Assembly: GCA_017410145.1 (NCBI GenBank)
Contig: JAFQRJ010000030.1
Coordinates: 62,001-126,000 of the forward strand
Direction: 5' to 3'
Source: Tyzzerella sp.
Lineage (GTDB): Bacteria > Bacillota > Clostridia > Lachnospirales > Lachnospiraceae
Length of the DNA: 64,000 nt
Part shown: in pieces, positions 17,427 through 26,750 of the stretch
How the letters are laid out: each line of letters begins with the position of its first letter
Position numbering within the stretch: the first letter of the stretch is position 1
Notes under the pieces: generated by a model
Database searches by the model: none
Told to the model about the DNA's origin: nothing
What the model saw: the letters and a program-made list of their open reading frames with translations, nothing else
Translations under genes and position numbers: made by a program

Positions 17427-18284
17427 TTATTTCATAGTGTTTCTATATTCTTGTGGAGTTATTCCGGCAAATTTTTTAAATGTTCGATTAAAATGGCTTA
17501 AACTATCAAAGCCAACTTCAATTGAAATGTAAAGGATACTACAATCCGTTTGAGCCAAAAGTTTGCAAGCATGCTCCATTTTAAGTTTCGTCATGTAGGA
17601 AACTAAAGTTTGTCCTGTATATTTTTTAAAATATTGCAGAAAAACGGATACAGAATAGTTGCTTAATTTGTAAATTTCTGTTAGTGGAAGCGAGAAATAT
17701 TCTGGTGTGTTAATTTTCACAATAATTTCGGAAAGCCATGCTGGGATATTGGAATCTAAATTTGAGCTGTCATTCATAATTAGCTTAGTAAAAGCAATAG
17801 AACAAATAGTATTCACTAAAGAATGGGAAAGAGCAATCTTTGTTTGATGTTCTTCTTTATCCAAATAGTTAATGATACTAGCAGTATATAAAATGAATTC
17901 TAATTCGTTGTCGGTTAAAGAAAATATTTGGGATGAATTTTCGATTTTATCAACTAATTGTTCATTTAATTTGGCACAAATACTTTTGAACAAACTGGTT
18001 TCCACTGAAAAATTAATATGGGCAAGTTCCTCAGATGTTGATTCTAAAATATCATGTTCACCATAAGGTGGAATGAAAACGAGATCATTTTTGTGTAACG
18101 CATTTTCTTCGTCAAGAAAACGGTGAGTGGCACTTCCACGTAAAATGATGAAAAACTCATAAAAGTTGCCATGTTTGTGCATTCCGGTAGCTCCTTTCCA
18201 CCAATGGAATTCGATGCCACCGTTTTTGATCCAATTTGTACCAATTGCGGAGTTGATTATGTTAAAATCGTTTTTTAAAATCAT
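17427..18284 (-). CDS. AraC-family transcriptional regulator with cupin-like sensor
   Basis: The 285-residue product reads from ATG at 18284 (complement) to TAA at 17427-17429. The start was chosen over an upstream one because it begins with 'MILKNDFNIINSAIGTNWI', follows a purine-rich GGGGGC site, and keeps the promoter outside the gene. The N-terminal half is cupin-like ('MHKHGNFYEFFIILRGSATH', 'LVFIPPYGEHDI'), the sugar-sensing fold of this class. The C-terminal half has two helix-turn-helix motifs ('LPLTEIYKLSNYSVSVFLQY' and 'ILYISIEVGFDSLSHFNRTF') ending 'FKKFAGITPQEYRN'. It probably senses a glycan breakdown product and activates the flanking operons. It is the only regulator in the first glycan locus and is convergent with the upstream enzymes. 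Confidence 0.9.
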   Translation of the reverse strand: MILKNDFNIINSAIGTNWIKNGGIEFHWWKGATGMHKHGNFYEFFIILRGSATHRFLDEENALHKNDLVFIPPYGEHDILESTSEELAHINFSVETSLFKSICAKLNEQLVDKIENSSQIFSLTDNELEFILYTASIINYLDKEEHQTKIALSHSLVNTICSIAFTKLIMNDSSNLDSNIPAWLSEIIVKINTPEYFSLPLTEIYKLSNYSVSVFLQYFKKYTGQTLVSYMTKLKMEHACKLLAQTDCSILYISIEVGFDSLSHFNRTFKKFAGITPQEYRNTMK

Positions 18285-18321
18285 ATTTTGTTGCCCCCGT
18301 TTTGCTCTAATATATACTATT

Positions 18322-18349
18322 ATTATAACGGTTTTGTACGATTTTACAA
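18322..18349 (-). promoter_or_regulatory. Promoter of the araC-type gene
   Basis: Read on the minus strand, TTGTAA and TATAAT are separated by 16 bases, about 40 bases upstream of the regulator's start codon. The 101-base gap to the divergent GH78 gene must also hold that gene's promoter, so the two are likely to be regulated together. Confidence 0.6.
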
Positions 18350-18385
18350 TAGCGGCAAAGATTAAATTTTGAAAGGGGAAGATAT

Positions 18386-20482
18386 ATGTTTCAGATGGCA
18401 TTGCCAGTTTGGCAAAAAGGATATAAAAAAGAAATCAATCATAGATTGAGATTCAAAACTGTATTATATGGAGAGCGCAGTGAAGGTGTCTCTTTTAAAA
18501 TCGCCACATCCGGAATCTATAATTTATTTATAAATGAAACGTTTGTTGCGTGTGGCCCAGCCAGGGCCGGCAAAAATCATTTCCGATTAGACGAATATGA
18601 TATTACAAGATTTCTAGGACAGTCTGTTTCAGTAATCGTAATTGAAGTATGCGGTTATAACACGAACGCATTTAATATTCAAAATCAGGAGTCCTTTGTT
18701 CAAATTGAAATTGCAGAAAATGGTCAACCAATTAAATGGACGGGTGGTTCCCATTTCCAAGCTCAAATAAATCCGCATTATTACAAGAAAACGCAGCGCT
18801 ACAGTTTCCAACGTCCAATGTCGGAAGCGTATCATTATAAAAATCCAGATGACTTTTTTAGAGTGGATTATGTTGAAAACGCTGTGGAACTGGAATGTTT
18901 GAAAGAAAAAAATATCATTCCGCGTTATGCTCCTTATCCTATGTACGAGCGTGAAATAGCATTGCCAATTTCAGAAGGTAATATAGATATTGTCAATCCA
19001 GAATGCTATAAGAGTGACCGTGCGTGGAATAATATTGGAGAGCAGTTAATCGGATTTAAAACAAGTGAACTAGATGTATTTCCAACCCAAGAATGTCAAG
19101 ATTTCGAATTTGTACATTTAAAACCTATAAATTCAAATCAACCAATACAACTTACGGAGAAAACTTTTGCATTATATTCATTCCCGCATCTTTGCTGTGG
19201 ATTGCTGTCTGCAAAGATAAAGTGCAACGCTAAAACGCGAATCTACATAATATTTGATGAGATTTTATCTGATAATTCCGTAAATTTTCTTCGTTTGGAA
19301 TGCGCCAATGCTATAAGATACGATTTGGATGTGGGAGTGCATAATTTACATCTTTTCGAATCTTATACTATGAAATATGTTCAATTCTGTGTTCTTTTCG
19401 GGGATTGCAGAGTTGAAAACATTGAAATTATTGAAAATAAGCATCCTTCTGTAGAATTTCAATTCAATAGTGATGATGAAGAAATGAAGTTAATCGTAGA
19501 CGCAGCCATAGAAACATACAGACATAATGCGATTGACATATTTATGGATTGTCCTTCAAGAGAGAGAGCAGGGTGGTTATGTGACAGTTATTTTACCGCT
19601 AGGGTAGAGAGAGTCCTTACGGGAAATAATTTAATCGAAAAAAGTTTTTTGGAAAATTTCTTGCATGAAGATAGTTACGATTATCTTCCGGATGGTATTT
19701 TTCCAATGTGCTACCCAGCGGACCATTATGATGGGAATTTTATTCCTAATTGGAATTTCTGGCTGGTGCTTGAATTGAAGGATTATCTATTACGTTCATC
19801 AGATAAAGTTCTGATTGAAAACTATAAGAGTAAGATTGAAAAATTATTCGATTATTTTCTGAAATTTGAAAATCAAGATGGGTTATTGGAAGATTTAGAT
19901 GGCTGGGTTTTTGTTGAATGGTCAAAGGCAAACGATTTTGTGCAAAATATTAACTATCCAACAAATATGATGTACTATGCGGCGTTAAAGGCTGCAGGCG
20001 AGTTATATGACAATGAAGTATGGATATGTCGAGCTCAAAATATCAAGCATAAAATATTAGAACAATCCTTTAACGGAGAATTCTTTACGGACCATGCAAT
20101 AAGGACTGATGGCACATTATTTAATCCAGGTGATATCACTGAAGTTACGCAATATTATGCATTTTTTTGTGAAATCGCGACACCAGAAACGCACAATGAA
20201 TTATTTGATAAATTGATTTCAGATTTTGGACCTAGTCGTAAAACAAATAATCTTTGGTCAAACGTTCATTTTGCAGCACCTTTTATAGGATATTATTTGA
20301 GATTAGAAATCATGATGAGATACGGATTCCATCAGGATGTTTATGAAAATATAAAAGGTTATTTTTTAAACATGGCAGAGCAGACAGGAACTCTTTGGGA
20401 AAAAGCGGATCCATTTGCCAGCTGTGACCATGGGTTTGCAAGTTATATTTTATATTGGCTTAGTCAAATGAATCGCATGTGA
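18386..20482 (+). CDS. GH78-like alpha-L-rhamnosidase
   Basis: The 698-residue protein starts at ATG 18386 after GAAAGGGG. The N-terminal half is beta-rich ('FKIATSGIYNLFINETFVAC', 'YDITRFL' and 'VIVIEVCGYNTNAF'), like the substrate-binding domains of GH78. The catalytic (alpha/alpha)6 domain starts around 'FMDCPSRERAGWLCDSYFTA', the counterpart of the family's DCPxRxExxGW signature, and continues with 'DGIFPMCYPADHYDGNFIPN' and 'FVEWSKAN'. GH78 enzymes hydrolyse alpha-L-rhamnosides by inversion. It has no signal peptide. It is divergent from the regulator gene and 37 bases upstream of the alpha-galactosidase, with which it probably forms an operon. Other six-hairpin glycosidase families are possible. 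Confidence 0.8.
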   Translation: MFQMALPVWQKGYKKEINHRLRFKTVLYGERSEGVSFKIATSGIYNLFINETFVACGPARAGKNHFRLDEYDITRFLGQSVSVIVIEVCGYNTNAFNIQNQESFVQIEIAENGQPIKWTGGSHFQAQINPHYYKKTQRYSFQRPMSEAYHYKNPDDFFRVDYVENAVELECLKEKNIIPRYAPYPMYEREIALPISEGNIDIVNPECYKSDRAWNNIGEQLIGFKTSELDVFPTQECQDFEFVHLKPINSNQPIQLTEKTFALYSFPHLCCGLLSAKIKCNAKTRIYIIFDEILSDNSVNFLRLECANAIRYDLDVGVHNLHLFESYTMKYVQFCVLFGDCRVENIEIIENKHPSVEFQFNSDDEEMKLIVDAAIETYRHNAIDIFMDCPSRERAGWLCDSYFTARVERVLTGNNLIEKSFLENFLHEDSYDYLPDGIFPMCYPADHYDGNFIPNWNFWLVLELKDYLLRSSDKVLIENYKSKIEKLFDYFLKFENQDGLLEDLDGWVFVEWSKANDFVQNINYPTNMMYYAALKAAGELYDNEVWICRAQNIKHKILEQSFNGEFFTDHAIRTDGTLFNPGDITEVTQYYAFFCEIATPETHNELFDKLISDFGPSRKTNNLWSNVHFAAPFIGYYLRLEIMMRYGFHQDVYENIKGYFLNMAEQTGTLWEKADPFASCDHGFASYILYWLSQMNRM

Positions 20483-20519
20483 AATTTAAATCACTGCTTG
20501 ATATATGAAGGAGGTAGCT

Positions 20520-22697
20520 ATGGCAATTACATTTGATACATCACTAAAACGGTTTTTGCTAAAAACTAAAAATTCAGAATATGCTTTTAGCATTGTTTAT
20601 GATAAGTTTCTAAAACATGATTTTTATGGAAAAAACAAAGAAGAAATAAAAGTACCATATTATTCATTTTCGCCATATGTTGAAAATTCAGACCCTTGGT
20701 ACTCACTGGCAGATAATATGTCAGAATTTGCTTTTTTTGGAAGTGGAGATTTTCGATGCAGTTCCCTTCGCATGCGTGGAAAAAATGGCGATAGTTGTAC
20801 ATATTTTGAATATAGAGGATATGAGATTTTCGATGGGCGTAAAAATATTCCTGGTATTCCTTTTTCTAGAGCACAAGAAGACACAGAAACTCTTGCTGTA
20901 GAATTATTTGATGATTTAAATCAGTGCAAATTAACTTTATATTATACCGTATTTCCAGAGTATGATATTATCTCAAGATACTTTACTATAGAAAATATGG
21001 GAGAATGTGAAGTAAAACTAGAAAAGGCTATGTGTATCAATTTAGACCTTCCTGGTCATTCTTATGACATGCTTTCTTTATATGGATTACATCCGTATGA
21101 GCGCAGTGTACAGCGAGTACCACTTTTTCATGGTAATCAGCGTGTGATGAGCAGGCGTGGAGCGTCTAGTCACCAAATGAATCCTTTTATTGCAATTCTG
21201 GATAGAGATGCAACCGAAAACAACGGTGAAGTGTTTGGATTTAATTTTGTGTATAGTGGTTGTTTTCTAGATGAGGTCGAGGTTGATCATGCCGGAAATA
21301 CAAGAGTCGGAATTGGATTGGGTGATGAAAATTTTGCTTATACCGTAGAACCTGGAAGGTGTTTTAATTCGCCGGAAGCAATCATGATTTATTCATCTAA
21401 TGGGCTGGGTGAAATGTCAAGAAAAATGCATGCTTTCATACGTGCTGCGATTGTTCCGAAAGAGGTATTTGCTCAGCGGCCAGTTGTACTTAATACTTGG
21501 GAAGCTTGCTATTTCGATATTAATGAAGAAATTCTACTTGGATTTGCAAAAGAAGGCATTCAGTATGGCATGGATATGCTGGTTATGGATGATGGATGGT
21601 TTGGCAAACGAAATAATGAAAGAGCAGGACTGGGTGATTGGTATACGAATTTAGAAAAATTACCTGATGGTTTAAGAAATTTTGCATGTAAAGTAAAAGA
21701 AACAGGTATGAAGTTTGGAATTTGGATTGAGCCTGAAATGGTGAATCCAGATAGCGACTTGTATCGTGCTCATCCAGACTGGTGTTTGGTTTGTAAGGGA
21801 AGGAAAGGTTCTTTATCACGTGAGCAATTAGTGCTTGATTTATGCAACCCGGAAGTCTTGGAATATTTGAAAAAGACGTTTCGTCAAACATTTGCTGATG
21901 TTCCAATTGATTATATCAAATGGGATTTTAATAGACATTTGTCAGAGGTAGGGTCCCCTTATTTGCCGCCAAAACAGCAAGACGAAGTGTTTTATCGTTT
22001 TCAATTAGGAGTTTATGAACTATATGACTGGTTTATTCATGAATATCCAAATGTGATGATTGAAAATTGTAGCGGTGGTGGTGGTCGTTACGATCTCGCA
22101 ATGATGGCTCTATCCACTCAGATTTGGACAAGTGACAATACGCTGGGACCGGACCGAGTTAAAATACAGTATGGTTCAAGCATTGCATATCCAGCATATG
22201 TTATGTCTTGTCACGTATCAGACCCTGAATTGCATGAGGGATTTTTGGAACGTTTGAAGTATAAATATCATGTGGCATTAGGTGGCATGCTTGGTTATGA
22301 ATTAAATATCTTAAAAACAAAGCAAGAAATCAAGGATGAGATTAAAAGCCAGATAGTTTTTTATCGAAAAGTAGAGGATTTGATTAAACGTGGTGATTTA
22401 TATCGTCTGATTTCTCCGTTTGAAAACGAACAAGAAATTTCGGCTTATTACTACAAGACTTCTAGTGAAACGTCTGAAAAGAATGAACGGATTCTGCTTT
22501 CCTTCTTGCAAAACAAAGGCACGAGAGAAAAGAAGGAGATATTGCTTCAAGTTGCAGTTTCTGAGAAAGATGCTATATATATGGATGAAATAAGTGGAGA
22601 AGAGTTTAAGGGTTCTGAACTTATTACAGGAATCGCTATAACAACGTCTGAAAAAAATGAATTTTCTAAGATGTGGCTTTTCACAAAAAAAGAATAA
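20520..22697 (+). CDS. GH36 alpha-galactosidase
   Basis: ATG 20520 lies 5 bases after AAGGAGGT and gives 725 residues; an upstream ATG at 20505 would put the ribosome binding site inside the gene. The N-terminal super-sandwich domain is followed by the barrel: 'DMLVMDDGWFGKRN', 'KFGIWIEPEMVNPDSDLY', 'DYIKWDFNRH' with the nucleophile Asp (about D469), 'ENCSGGGGRYD', and 'QIWTSDNT' with the acid/base Asp (about D539). These are the hallmarks of GH36 and typical length is about 730. It removes alpha-galactose (or, in some subgroups, alpha-GalNAc) from oligosaccharides in the cytoplasm. It is the last gene of the first glycan locus and is followed by a strong terminator. Confidence 0.94.
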   Translation: MAITFDTSLKRFLLKTKNSEYAFSIVYDKFLKHDFYGKNKEEIKVPYYSFSPYVENSDPWYSLADNMSEFAFFGSGDFRCSSLRMRGKNGDSCTYFEYRGYEIFDGRKNIPGIPFSRAQEDTETLAVELFDDLNQCKLTLYYTVFPEYDIISRYFTIENMGECEVKLEKAMCINLDLPGHSYDMLSLYGLHPYERSVQRVPLFHGNQRVMSRRGASSHQMNPFIAILDRDATENNGEVFGFNFVYSGCFLDEVEVDHAGNTRVGIGLGDENFAYTVEPGRCFNSPEAIMIYSSNGLGEMSRKMHAFIRAAIVPKEVFAQRPVVLNTWEACYFDINEEILLGFAKEGIQYGMDMLVMDDGWFGKRNNERAGLGDWYTNLEKLPDGLRNFACKVKETGMKFGIWIEPEMVNPDSDLYRAHPDWCLVCKGRKGSLSREQLVLDLCNPEVLEYLKKTFRQTFADVPIDYIKWDFNRHLSEVGSPYLPPKQQDEVFYRFQLGVYELYDWFIHEYPNVMIENCSGGGGRYDLAMMALSTQIWTSDNTLGPDRVKIQYGSSIAYPAYVMSCHVSDPELHEGFLERLKYKYHVALGGMLGYELNILKTKQEIKDEIKSQIVFYRKVEDLIKRGDLYRLISPFENEQEISAYYYKTSSETSEKNERILLSFLQNKGTREKKEILLQVAVSEKDAIYMDEISGEEFKGSELITGIAITTSEKNEFSKMWLFTKKE

Positions 22698-22704
22698 AAA
22701 ATCA

Positions 22705-22741
22705 AGGTTGTCAAGAAAAAATACTTGACAACCTATTTTTT
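22705..22741 (+). terminator. Rho-independent terminator after alpha-galactosidase gene
   Basis: AGGTTGTCAAG and CTTGACAACCT form a perfect 11-bp stem with an 8-base loop, followed by ATTTTTT. It ends the glycan operon. Its 3' arm also contains TTGACA, used as the -35 box of the next promoter. Confidence 0.93.
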
Positions 22742-22753
22742 ATCCGTTATGAT
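22725..22753 (+). promoter_or_regulatory. Sigma-A promoter of the ylxM-ffh operon, embedded in terminator
   Basis: TTGACA (22725-22730) and TATGAT (22748-22753) are 17 bases apart. The expected start point near 22760 leaves a very short leader, since the ribosome binding site AAAGGTGA is at 22757-22764 and ATG is at 22770. The -35 box coincides with the 3' arm of the upstream terminator hairpin. Confidence 0.7.
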
Positions 22754-22769
22754 AGCAAAGGTGATAAAA

Positions 22770-23111
22770 ATGGATGAGATTTTAAAACAATCTTTGTTGT
22801 ACGATTTCTATGGTGAATTGTTAACAGAACACCAGAAGGAAATCTATGAACAGTTCATCGTAGAAGATTTATCCCTGAGTGAAATCGCAAAAGATGCCGG
22901 TATCAGCAGACAGGGTGTACATGATTTGATTAAACGATGCAACAAGATTTTAGAAGAATATGAAGCAAAGTTGCACTTGGTAGAGAAGTTTCTTTCCATT
23001 AAGGAAAAGGTACATCAGATAAATGGGCTTTTAGAAGAAGCAGAGAAAGATGAAAGTCAGTTGATTCAAGACATAAGAAAGATTTCAGGAGAGATTATAG
23101 AGGAGTTATAG
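22770..23111 (+). CDS. ylxM: YlxM-family helix-turn-helix protein, SRP-associated
   Basis: The 113-residue product 'MDEILKQSLLYDFYGELL' matches the start of YlxM (p13), a sigma-70 region-4-like DNA-binding fold with 'SLSEIAKDAGISRQGVHDLI' as the helix-turn-helix. In Firmicutes it is encoded directly before ffh and in streptococci it stimulates SRP GTPase activity. ATG 22770 follows AAAGGTGA; the frame is open further upstream but that part overlaps the terminator and promoter. The stop is 1 base before the ffh start, so translation is likely coupled. The C-terminal part is a charged, probably helical tail. Confidence 0.92.
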   Translation: MDEILKQSLLYDFYGELLTEHQKEIYEQFIVEDLSLSEIAKDAGISRQGVHDLIKRCNKILEEYEAKLHLVEKFLSIKEKVHQINGLLEEAEKDESQLIQDIRKISGEIIEEL

Positions 23112-23112
23112 G

Positions 23113-24471
23113 ATGGCATTTGATAGTTTGTCGGAAAAACTTCAGAATGTGTTCAAGAATCTTCGCAGTAAGGGACGTCTTACGGAGGATGATGTAAAAG
23201 CAGCACTGAAAGAAGTTAAGATGGCTCTCTTAGAAGCAGACGTTAACTTTAAGGTTGTAAAAGGATTTGTAAAAGATGTTCAGGAGCGTGCCATTGGGCA
23301 GGACGTAATGAACGGATTGAATCCGGGACAGATGGTAATCAAGATTGTAAATGAGGAACTTGTGAAGCTCATGGGTTCTGAGACAACTGAGATTAAGCTG
23401 CAACCGGGGCAGGCGACCACCGTGATTATGATGGCGGGTCTGCAGGGTGCCGGTAAGACGACCACAACTGCTAAGATTGCCGGTAAATTCAAATTAAAAG
23501 GCAAGAAGCCATTGCTGGTTGCGTGCGATGTGTATCGTCCGGCTGCGATTAAACAATTGCAGATTAACGGGGAGAAGCAAGGTGTAGAAGTATTTTCCAT
23601 GGGTGAGAATCACAAGCCTGCGAACATTGCAAAGGCAGCACTTGAACATGCGGCGAAGAATGGAAATAATATAGTAATTCTTGATACGGCAGGACGACTT
23701 CATATTGATGAAGACATGATGGCTGAATTGCAAGAGATAAAAGAAACTGTGGACGTGCACCAGACCATTTTAGTTGTGGATGCCATGACAGGTCAGGATG
23801 CGGTTAATGTTGCAAACAGTTTCAATGAGAAAATCGGAATCGACGGAGTTATCGTTACGAAGTTAGATGGCGATACACGAGGCGGTGCAGCACTTTCTAT
23901 TAAGGCAGTTACCGGAAGACCGATTCTCTATGTAGGTATGGGTGAAAAACTTTCCGATTTGGAACAGTTTTATCCAGATAGAATGGCTTCCCGAATCTTG
24001 GGAATGGGCGATGTTTTGAGTCTGATTGAAAAAGCAGGCGAGAGCATTGACGAAGAACAAGCCAAAGAAATGACACGAAAAATGAAGAAAGCTCAGTTTG
24101 ACTTTGAGGATTATCTGATGAGTATGCAGCAGATGAAGAAGATGGGCGGACTTTCCAGTGTCATGGGTATGATGCCTGGTCTTGGCATGATGGGTAATGC
24201 CAAAATCAAGGATGAAGACATGGATGCAGGCGAGAAGCAGATGGCAAGAATCGAATCAATTATCTATTCGATGACCAAAGAAGAACGCCGCAATCCGGAC
24301 ATTTTAAATCCATCAAGAAAACACCGAATCGCAAGAGGCGCCGGTGTGGATATCAGTGAAGTAAATCGTCTCGTGAAACAGTTTGAACAAATGAAAAAGA
24401 TGATGAAGCAGCTTCCTGGCATGATGGGTGGCAGAGGTGGTAAGAAAGGAAAATTTAGATTTCCTTTTTAA
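23113..24471 (+). CDS. ffh: Signal recognition particle GTPase Ffh
   Basis: The 452-residue protein has the full NGM layout. The N domain begins 'MAFDSLSEKLQNVFKNLR'. The GTPase domain has G1 'GLQGAGKTTT', 'DVYRPAAIKQL', G3 'DTAGR', G4 'TKLDGD' and the closing 'GGAALS'. The methionine-rich M domain includes 'MKKMGGLSSVMGMMPGLGMM' and the RNA-binding 'SRKHRIARGAG'. With 4.5S/6S RNA it delivers nascent membrane and secreted proteins to FtsY and the Sec translocon. The length and order are normal, with ylxM before and rpsP after. Confidence 0.98.
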   Translation: MAFDSLSEKLQNVFKNLRSKGRLTEDDVKAALKEVKMALLEADVNFKVVKGFVKDVQERAIGQDVMNGLNPGQMVIKIVNEELVKLMGSETTEIKLQPGQATTVIMMAGLQGAGKTTTTAKIAGKFKLKGKKPLLVACDVYRPAAIKQLQINGEKQGVEVFSMGENHKPANIAKAALEHAAKNGNNIVILDTAGRLHIDEDMMAELQEIKETVDVHQTILVVDAMTGQDAVNVANSFNEKIGIDGVIVTKLDGDTRGGAALSIKAVTGRPILYVGMGEKLSDLEQFYPDRMASRILGMGDVLSLIEKAGESIDEEQAKEMTRKMKKAQFDFEDYLMSMQQMKKMGGLSSVMGMMPGLGMMGNAKIKDEDMDAGEKQMARIESIIYSMTKEERRNPDILNPSRKHRIARGAGVDISEVNRLVKQFEQMKKMMKQLPGMMGGRGGKKGKFRFPF

Positions 24472-24522
24472 CACATAGATAAAACTAACAAAAATAAAAA
24501 AAGTAATGTGAGGTAAAGAAAA

Positions 24523-24768
24523 ATGGCAGTAAAAATCAGATTAAGAAGAATGGGACAAAAGAAAGCTCCTTTCTACAGAATTATCGTAGCAGATTCACGT
24601 TCACCAAGAGATGGTAAATTCATCGAAGAAATCGGATACTACGATCCAACAAAAGAACCAAGTGTAATCAAAGTTGATGAAGAAGCAGCTAAAAAATGGT
24701 TAAACAATGGTGCTCAACCTACAGAAATGGTTGGAAAAATTTTCAAAGTAGCAGGTATTGAAAAATAA
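24523..24768 (+). CDS. rpsP: 30S ribosomal protein S16
   Basis: The 81-residue basic protein begins '[20 protein letters not shown]' and contains '[20 protein letters not shown]', the family signature, with the usual bacterial length. S16 binds 16S rRNA in the 5' domain and is needed for 30S assembly. It follows ffh after 51 bases and is preceded by GAGGTAAAG. Its codon choice is noticeably biased (few rare codons), as expected for a highly expressed gene. Confidence 0.98.
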   Translation: MAVKIRLRRMGQKKAPFYRIIVADSRSPRDGKFIEEIGYYDPTKEPSVIKVDEEAAKKWLNNGAQPTEMVGKIFKVAGIEK

Positions 24769-24797
24769 TCTGCTCCAAGATAGTGGAGGTACAGGTA

Positions 24798-25025
24798 ATG
24801 CGTGAATTAGTAGAAGTAATTGCAAAGGCATTAGTTGATCATCCTGAAGAAGTTGTTGTTACCGAAAGAGAAGATGGAAAGGCACTTGTAATCGAGGTGA
24901 AAGTGGCTGAATCTGATATGGGTAAAGTAATCGGTAAGCAAGGAAGAATTGCAAAAGCAATCCGTTCCGTTGTAAAAGCCGCAGCAGCAAAGGAAGACAA
25001 AAAGGTAATCGTAGACATCGCATAA
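24798..25025 (+). CDS. khpA: KhpA/YlqC KH-domain RNA-binding protein
   Basis: I chose ATG 24798 (75 residues, '[20 protein letters not shown]'); the longer frame from GTG 24783 would include the GGAGGT ribosome binding site. The KH signature '[20 protein letters not shown]' contains the GxxG loop as GKQG. KhpA partners with KhpB to bind RNA and influences cell division and elongation in Gram-positives. Its position between rpsP and rimM is the standard Firmicutes arrangement. Confidence 0.95.
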   Translation: MRELVEVIAKALVDHPEEVVVTEREDGKALVIEVKVAESDMGKVIGKQGRIAKAIRSVVKAAAAKEDKKVIVDIA

Positions 25026-25056
25026 TGCGGTGTCTTCGCTTTCTAAAAGGAGTTAT

Positions 25057-25563
25057 ATGGAACAATTATTACAGGTGGGAGTGATTTCCTCTACCCATGG
25101 TGTCAGAGGAGAGGTGAAGGTGTTCCCGACAACAGACGACGTAAAACGTTTTAAAAAATTGAAAAAGGTGATTCTTGATACAGGAAGAGAACATCTGCCT
25201 TTGGAAGTGGAAAACGTCAAGTTCTTTAAACAGTTTGCAATTGTGAAGTTTAAAGGGATTGACAACATCAATGACATTGAAAAATATAAGGGCAAAAGCC
25301 TTTTGGTAGATAGAGAAAATGCAGTAAAGCTTCGCAAAGACGAATACTTTATTGCTGATATGATTGGACTTCAGGTATACACAGAAGATGGGGAAGCTTT
25401 TGGCGTTCTCAAAGACGTGCTGGAAACGGGTGCAAATGATGTATATATTATTGATACCCCAAAGCATGGCGAGGTTTTGATTCCAGCCATTAAGCAGTGT
25501 GTGTTAGATGTGGATATCGAAGGACAAAAGATGATGATTCATTTGATGGAAGGATTGGTGTAG
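25057..25563 (+). CDS. rimM: Ribosome maturation factor RimM
   Basis: ATG 25057, 5 bases after AAAAGGAG, gives 168 residues, the usual size; earlier in-frame starts have no ribosome binding site. The N-terminal RimM beta-barrel has '[20 protein letters not shown]' and the C-terminal PRC-barrel has '[17 protein letters not shown]' and '[14 protein letters not shown]'. RimM binds S19 and helps mature the 30S head. The trmD start lies two bases after the stop, which suggests translational coupling. Confidence 0.96.
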   Translation: MEQLLQVGVISSTHGVRGEVKVFPTTDDVKRFKKLKKVILDTGREHLPLEVENVKFFKQFAIVKFKGIDNINDIEKYKGKSLLVDRENAVKLRKDEYFIADMIGLQVYTEDGEAFGVLKDVLETGANDVYIIDTPKHGEVLIPAIKQCVLDVDIEGQKMMIHLMEGLV

Positions 25564-25565
25564 TC

Positions 25566-26303
25566 ATGAACTTTCATATATTAACCTTATTTCCGGAAAT
25601 GGTAATGGATGGGCTTAGCACAAGTATTATAGGCAGAGCACAAGACAAAGGTCTGCTTTCGGTAGAAGCAATTAATATTCGCGATTTCGCTGAGAACAAA
25701 CATAATCGTGTGGATGACTATACATACGGTGGGGGAGCCGGAATGCTTATGCAGGCAGGTCCGGTTTATGGTGCGTATCAGTCTGTTGTAGAAAAAGCAA
25801 AAAGCAAACCTCGTGTGATTTATTTGTCCCCGCAAGGTGAGACCTTTTCCCAAGCAAAAGCAGAGGAACTGGCAAATGAAGAAGAATTGATTTTCCTTTG
25901 CGGTCATTATGAAGGGATTGACGAACGTGTCTTAGAGGAAATCGTAACCGATTATGTTTCCATTGGGGATTACGTTCTGACGGGTGGAGAACTGCCGGCA
26001 ATGGTTATGATTGATGCAATTTCCCGTTTGATTCCGGGGGTGCTTCACAATGATGTTTCTGCAGAGTTTGAAAGTTTCCAAGATAATCTTTTGGAATATC
26101 CGCAGTACACAAGGCCGGAAGAATGGCATGGAAAAAGGGTTCCGGATATTTTGCTTTCCGGTCACCATGCGAATGTAGAGAAGTGGAGAAGGGAACAATC
26201 TATTATCAGAACTGCAGAGCGGAGACCGGATTTGCTGGAAAAAGCAAATTTAACGCAAAAAGAGAAAGAATTTGTAAAAAAACACTTGAAAGTATTAGAA
26301 TAG
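25566..26303 (+). CDS. trmD: tRNA (guanine-N1)-methyltransferase TrmD
   Basis: From ATG 25566 the product has 245 residues, the normal size. It starts 'MNFHILTLFPEMV' and contains 'VDDYTYGGGAGMLMQ', 'LSPQGETFSQAKAEEL', 'LIFLCGHYEGIDERV' and 'SIGDYVLTGGELPAM', which form the trefoil-knot SAM-binding site of this SPOUT enzyme. It methylates G37 of tRNAs that read CNN codons and prevents +1 frameshifts. The ribosome binding site lies inside the end of rimM. Confidence 0.98.
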   Translation: MNFHILTLFPEMVMDGLSTSIIGRAQDKGLLSVEAINIRDFAENKHNRVDDYTYGGGAGMLMQAGPVYGAYQSVVEKAKSKPRVIYLSPQGETFSQAKAEELANEEELIFLCGHYEGIDERVLEEIVTDYVSIGDYVLTGGELPAMVMIDAISRLIPGVLHNDVSAEFESFQDNLLEYPQYTRPEEWHGKRVPDILLSGHHANVEKWRREQSIIRTAERRPDLLEKANLTQKEKEFVKKHLKVLE

Positions 26304-26394
26304 TATGGTAGAATGTCTAAGATTGTGAGAAGAAAGAGATGGTCCTCTGGTACCAAAGAGTATTAAGAACGTCCGAATAATAAGGAGGAACACA

Positions 26395-26742
26395 ATGAAC
26401 GATATTATTAAGAAAATTGAAGCTGAACAATTAAAAGCAGAAGCACCTGCATTTAACGTTGGTGATACTGTAAGAGTATACGGTAAAATCAAAGAAGGAA
26501 ACCGTGAAAGAATTCAGGTTTTCGAAGGTGTAGTACTTAAAAAGCAAGGTGGCGGAGCAAGAGAAACATTTACAGTTAGAAAGAATTCTAATGGTATTGG
26601 CGTAGAAAAAACTTGGCCATTACACTCACCAAACGTAGAAAAAGTAGAAGTTATCCGTAGAGGTAAGGTAAGACGTGCAAAACTTAACTACTTAAGAGGA
26701 CGCGTTGGTAAGAGAGCTAAGGTAAAAGAATTAGTAAAATAG
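26395..26742 (+). CDS. rplS: 50S ribosomal protein L19
   Basis: The 115-residue product contains '[20 protein letters not shown]', '[20 protein letters not shown]' and '[20 protein letters not shown]', the conserved L19 blocks. L19 sits at the 30S-50S interface. ATG 26395 follows AAGGAGG. The 91-base gap from trmD contains a small imperfect hairpin around CTCTGGTACCAAAGAG and could be the leader reported for L19 genes in Firmicutes, but I could not confirm a consensus. A terminator follows the gene. Confidence 0.97.
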   Translation: MNDIIKKIEAEQLKAEAPAFNVGDTVRVYGKIKEGNRERIQVFEGVVLKKQGGGARETFTVRKNSNGIGVEKTWPLHSPNVEKVEVIRRGKVRRAKLNYLRGRVGKRAKVKELVK

Positions 26743-26750
26743 TAAGTGTG

